Positions 5,298 through 5,561 of a stretch of DNA of 5,561 nt are shown here, piece after piece. Every line of letters begins with the position of its first letter. Positions within the stretch are counted from its first letter, which is position 1. The stretch covers positions 1 to 5,561 of the forward strand of contig JAFZZX010000093.1 in assembly GCA_017615515.1 (NCBI GenBank). Direction: 5' to 3'. The notes below the pieces were generated by a model that made no database searches, was not told the origin of the DNA, and worked only from the letters and a program-made list of their open reading frames with translations. This DNA is from Clostridia bacterium. GTDB taxonomy: Bacteria; Bacillota; Clostridia; Christensenellales; CAG-1252. A program made the position numbers and the translations under genes.

Positions 5298-5561
5298 ATG
5301 ATCGATATTCTTTTCAATGATTCCAATAGAAATCTGAGCGTTCTGCCCGACGACGTTGAATTGTCCTCGGATTTTTTGGTCAATAAGTGGGTGAACCTCG
5401 TGAACCCGGACGACAAGGAAGTGGACCGCATCGCGTCCTTGACCGGCATTCCCGAGGATTATCTGAAGGCCGCCCTCGACGAGGAAGAGCGCGCCCGTAT
5501 CGACAAGGACGGCGAGTGCGTGATGATCCTGATCGACGTGCCGATCATCGAGGAAGACCCC
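5298..5561 (+). CDS. corA: CorA-family divalent cation (Mg2+) transporter, N-terminal fragment, 3' end outside window
   Basis: Eighty-eight codons are present, beginning MIDILFND and running off the window edge in frame. Residues ~31-88 match the CorA cytoplasmic-domain pattern known from Firmicutes: W31-V-N-L-V-N-P (31-37), a helix ending in LTGIP (48-52), L57-K-A-A-L-D-E-E-E-R-A-R (57-67), then a beta strand CVMILIDVPIIEED (74-87). CorA proteins are homopentameric inner-membrane channels that take up Mg2+ (some family members move Co2+, Ni2+ or Zn2+), with the two membrane helices and the GMN signature at the C-terminus. That part is off-window, so substrate and integrity cannot be judged. 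ATG 5298 is chosen for its SD at 5288-5292. Full-length family members are usually about 300-320 residues. It is transcribed separately from the addBA cluster and preceded by a translated-leader-like arrangement. Confidence 0.85.
   Translation, partial: MIDILFNDSNRNLSVLPDDVELSSDFLVNKWVNLVNPDDKEVDRIASLTGIPEDYLKAALDEEERARIDKDGECVMILIDVPIIEEDP

Noticed and set aside
5206..5300. Short ORF as a frameshifted N-terminus of the CorA protein
   Set aside because: The downstream ATG has its own SD, and CorA similarity starts well inside the second ORF. The first ORF ends 38 bases before it, so no single indel gives a sensible joined protein.
4349..5449. Open frame (366 codons) on the minus strand across the membrane gene, terminator and corA start
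   Set aside because: It spans the terminator, promoter and two genes on the other strand. Its product is an arginine-rich low-complexity sequence typical of antisense reading of GC-rich DNA.
1..5561. tRNA, rRNA, CRISPR array, insertion sequence or prophage features
   Set aside because: I found no repeat-spacer pattern, transposase motif, terminal inverted repeats or RNA gene; nearly all of the window is taken up by the genes and leader described.

Overview
The window is a GC-rich, gene-dense bacterial segment read entirely on the + strand. An AddA/AddB helicase-nuclease in the Firmicutes arrangement (addB then addA) and a clostridial-style CorA N-terminus both suggest a GC-rich, probably uncultured member of the Clostridia. 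That placement is an inference from gene content, not a measured classification.

Layout. (1) 2-775: C-terminal part of AddB (RexB), with its PD-(D/E)XK nuclease core and three of the four Fe-S cluster cysteines; the 5' part lies outside the window. (2) 772-4278: complete AddA, a UvrD-like helicase followed by a C-terminal RecB-type nuclease. Its GTG start overlaps the addB stop by 4 bases (GTGA). (3) 4304-5071: an unrecognised small membrane protein with three predicted membrane segments, 25 bases after addA and probably the last gene of the operon. (4) 5063-5140: GC-rich nested hairpins followed by a T tract, a probable intrinsic terminator. (5) 5152-5180: a separate promoter. (6) 5206-5259: a 17-codon ORF with an excellent ribosome binding site. 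(7) 5268-5295: an 8-bp perfect hairpin that buries the Shine-Dalgarno of the next gene. (8) 5298 to the window end: the first 88 residues of a CorA-family divalent-metal (Mg2+) transporter.

AddA and AddB form the enzyme that resects double-strand breaks for RecA-dependent repair; translational coupling by stop/start overlap fits equimolar subunits.

The most interesting part is the leader of the corA-like gene. The 17-residue peptide MDPDEDNTNQSVSFRTR starts with an acidic/proline run like that of the enterobacterial Mg2+-sensing leader peptide MgtL (also 17 residues, starting MEPDP). It lies just upstream of an SD-sequestering hairpin whose loop can also pair with codons 14-16 of the leader, in the geometry of an H-type pseudoknot. 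I propose a translation-based Mg2+ sensor controlling a CorA transporter. The ORF, SD and hairpin are read directly from the sequence; the sensing function and its direction are inference.
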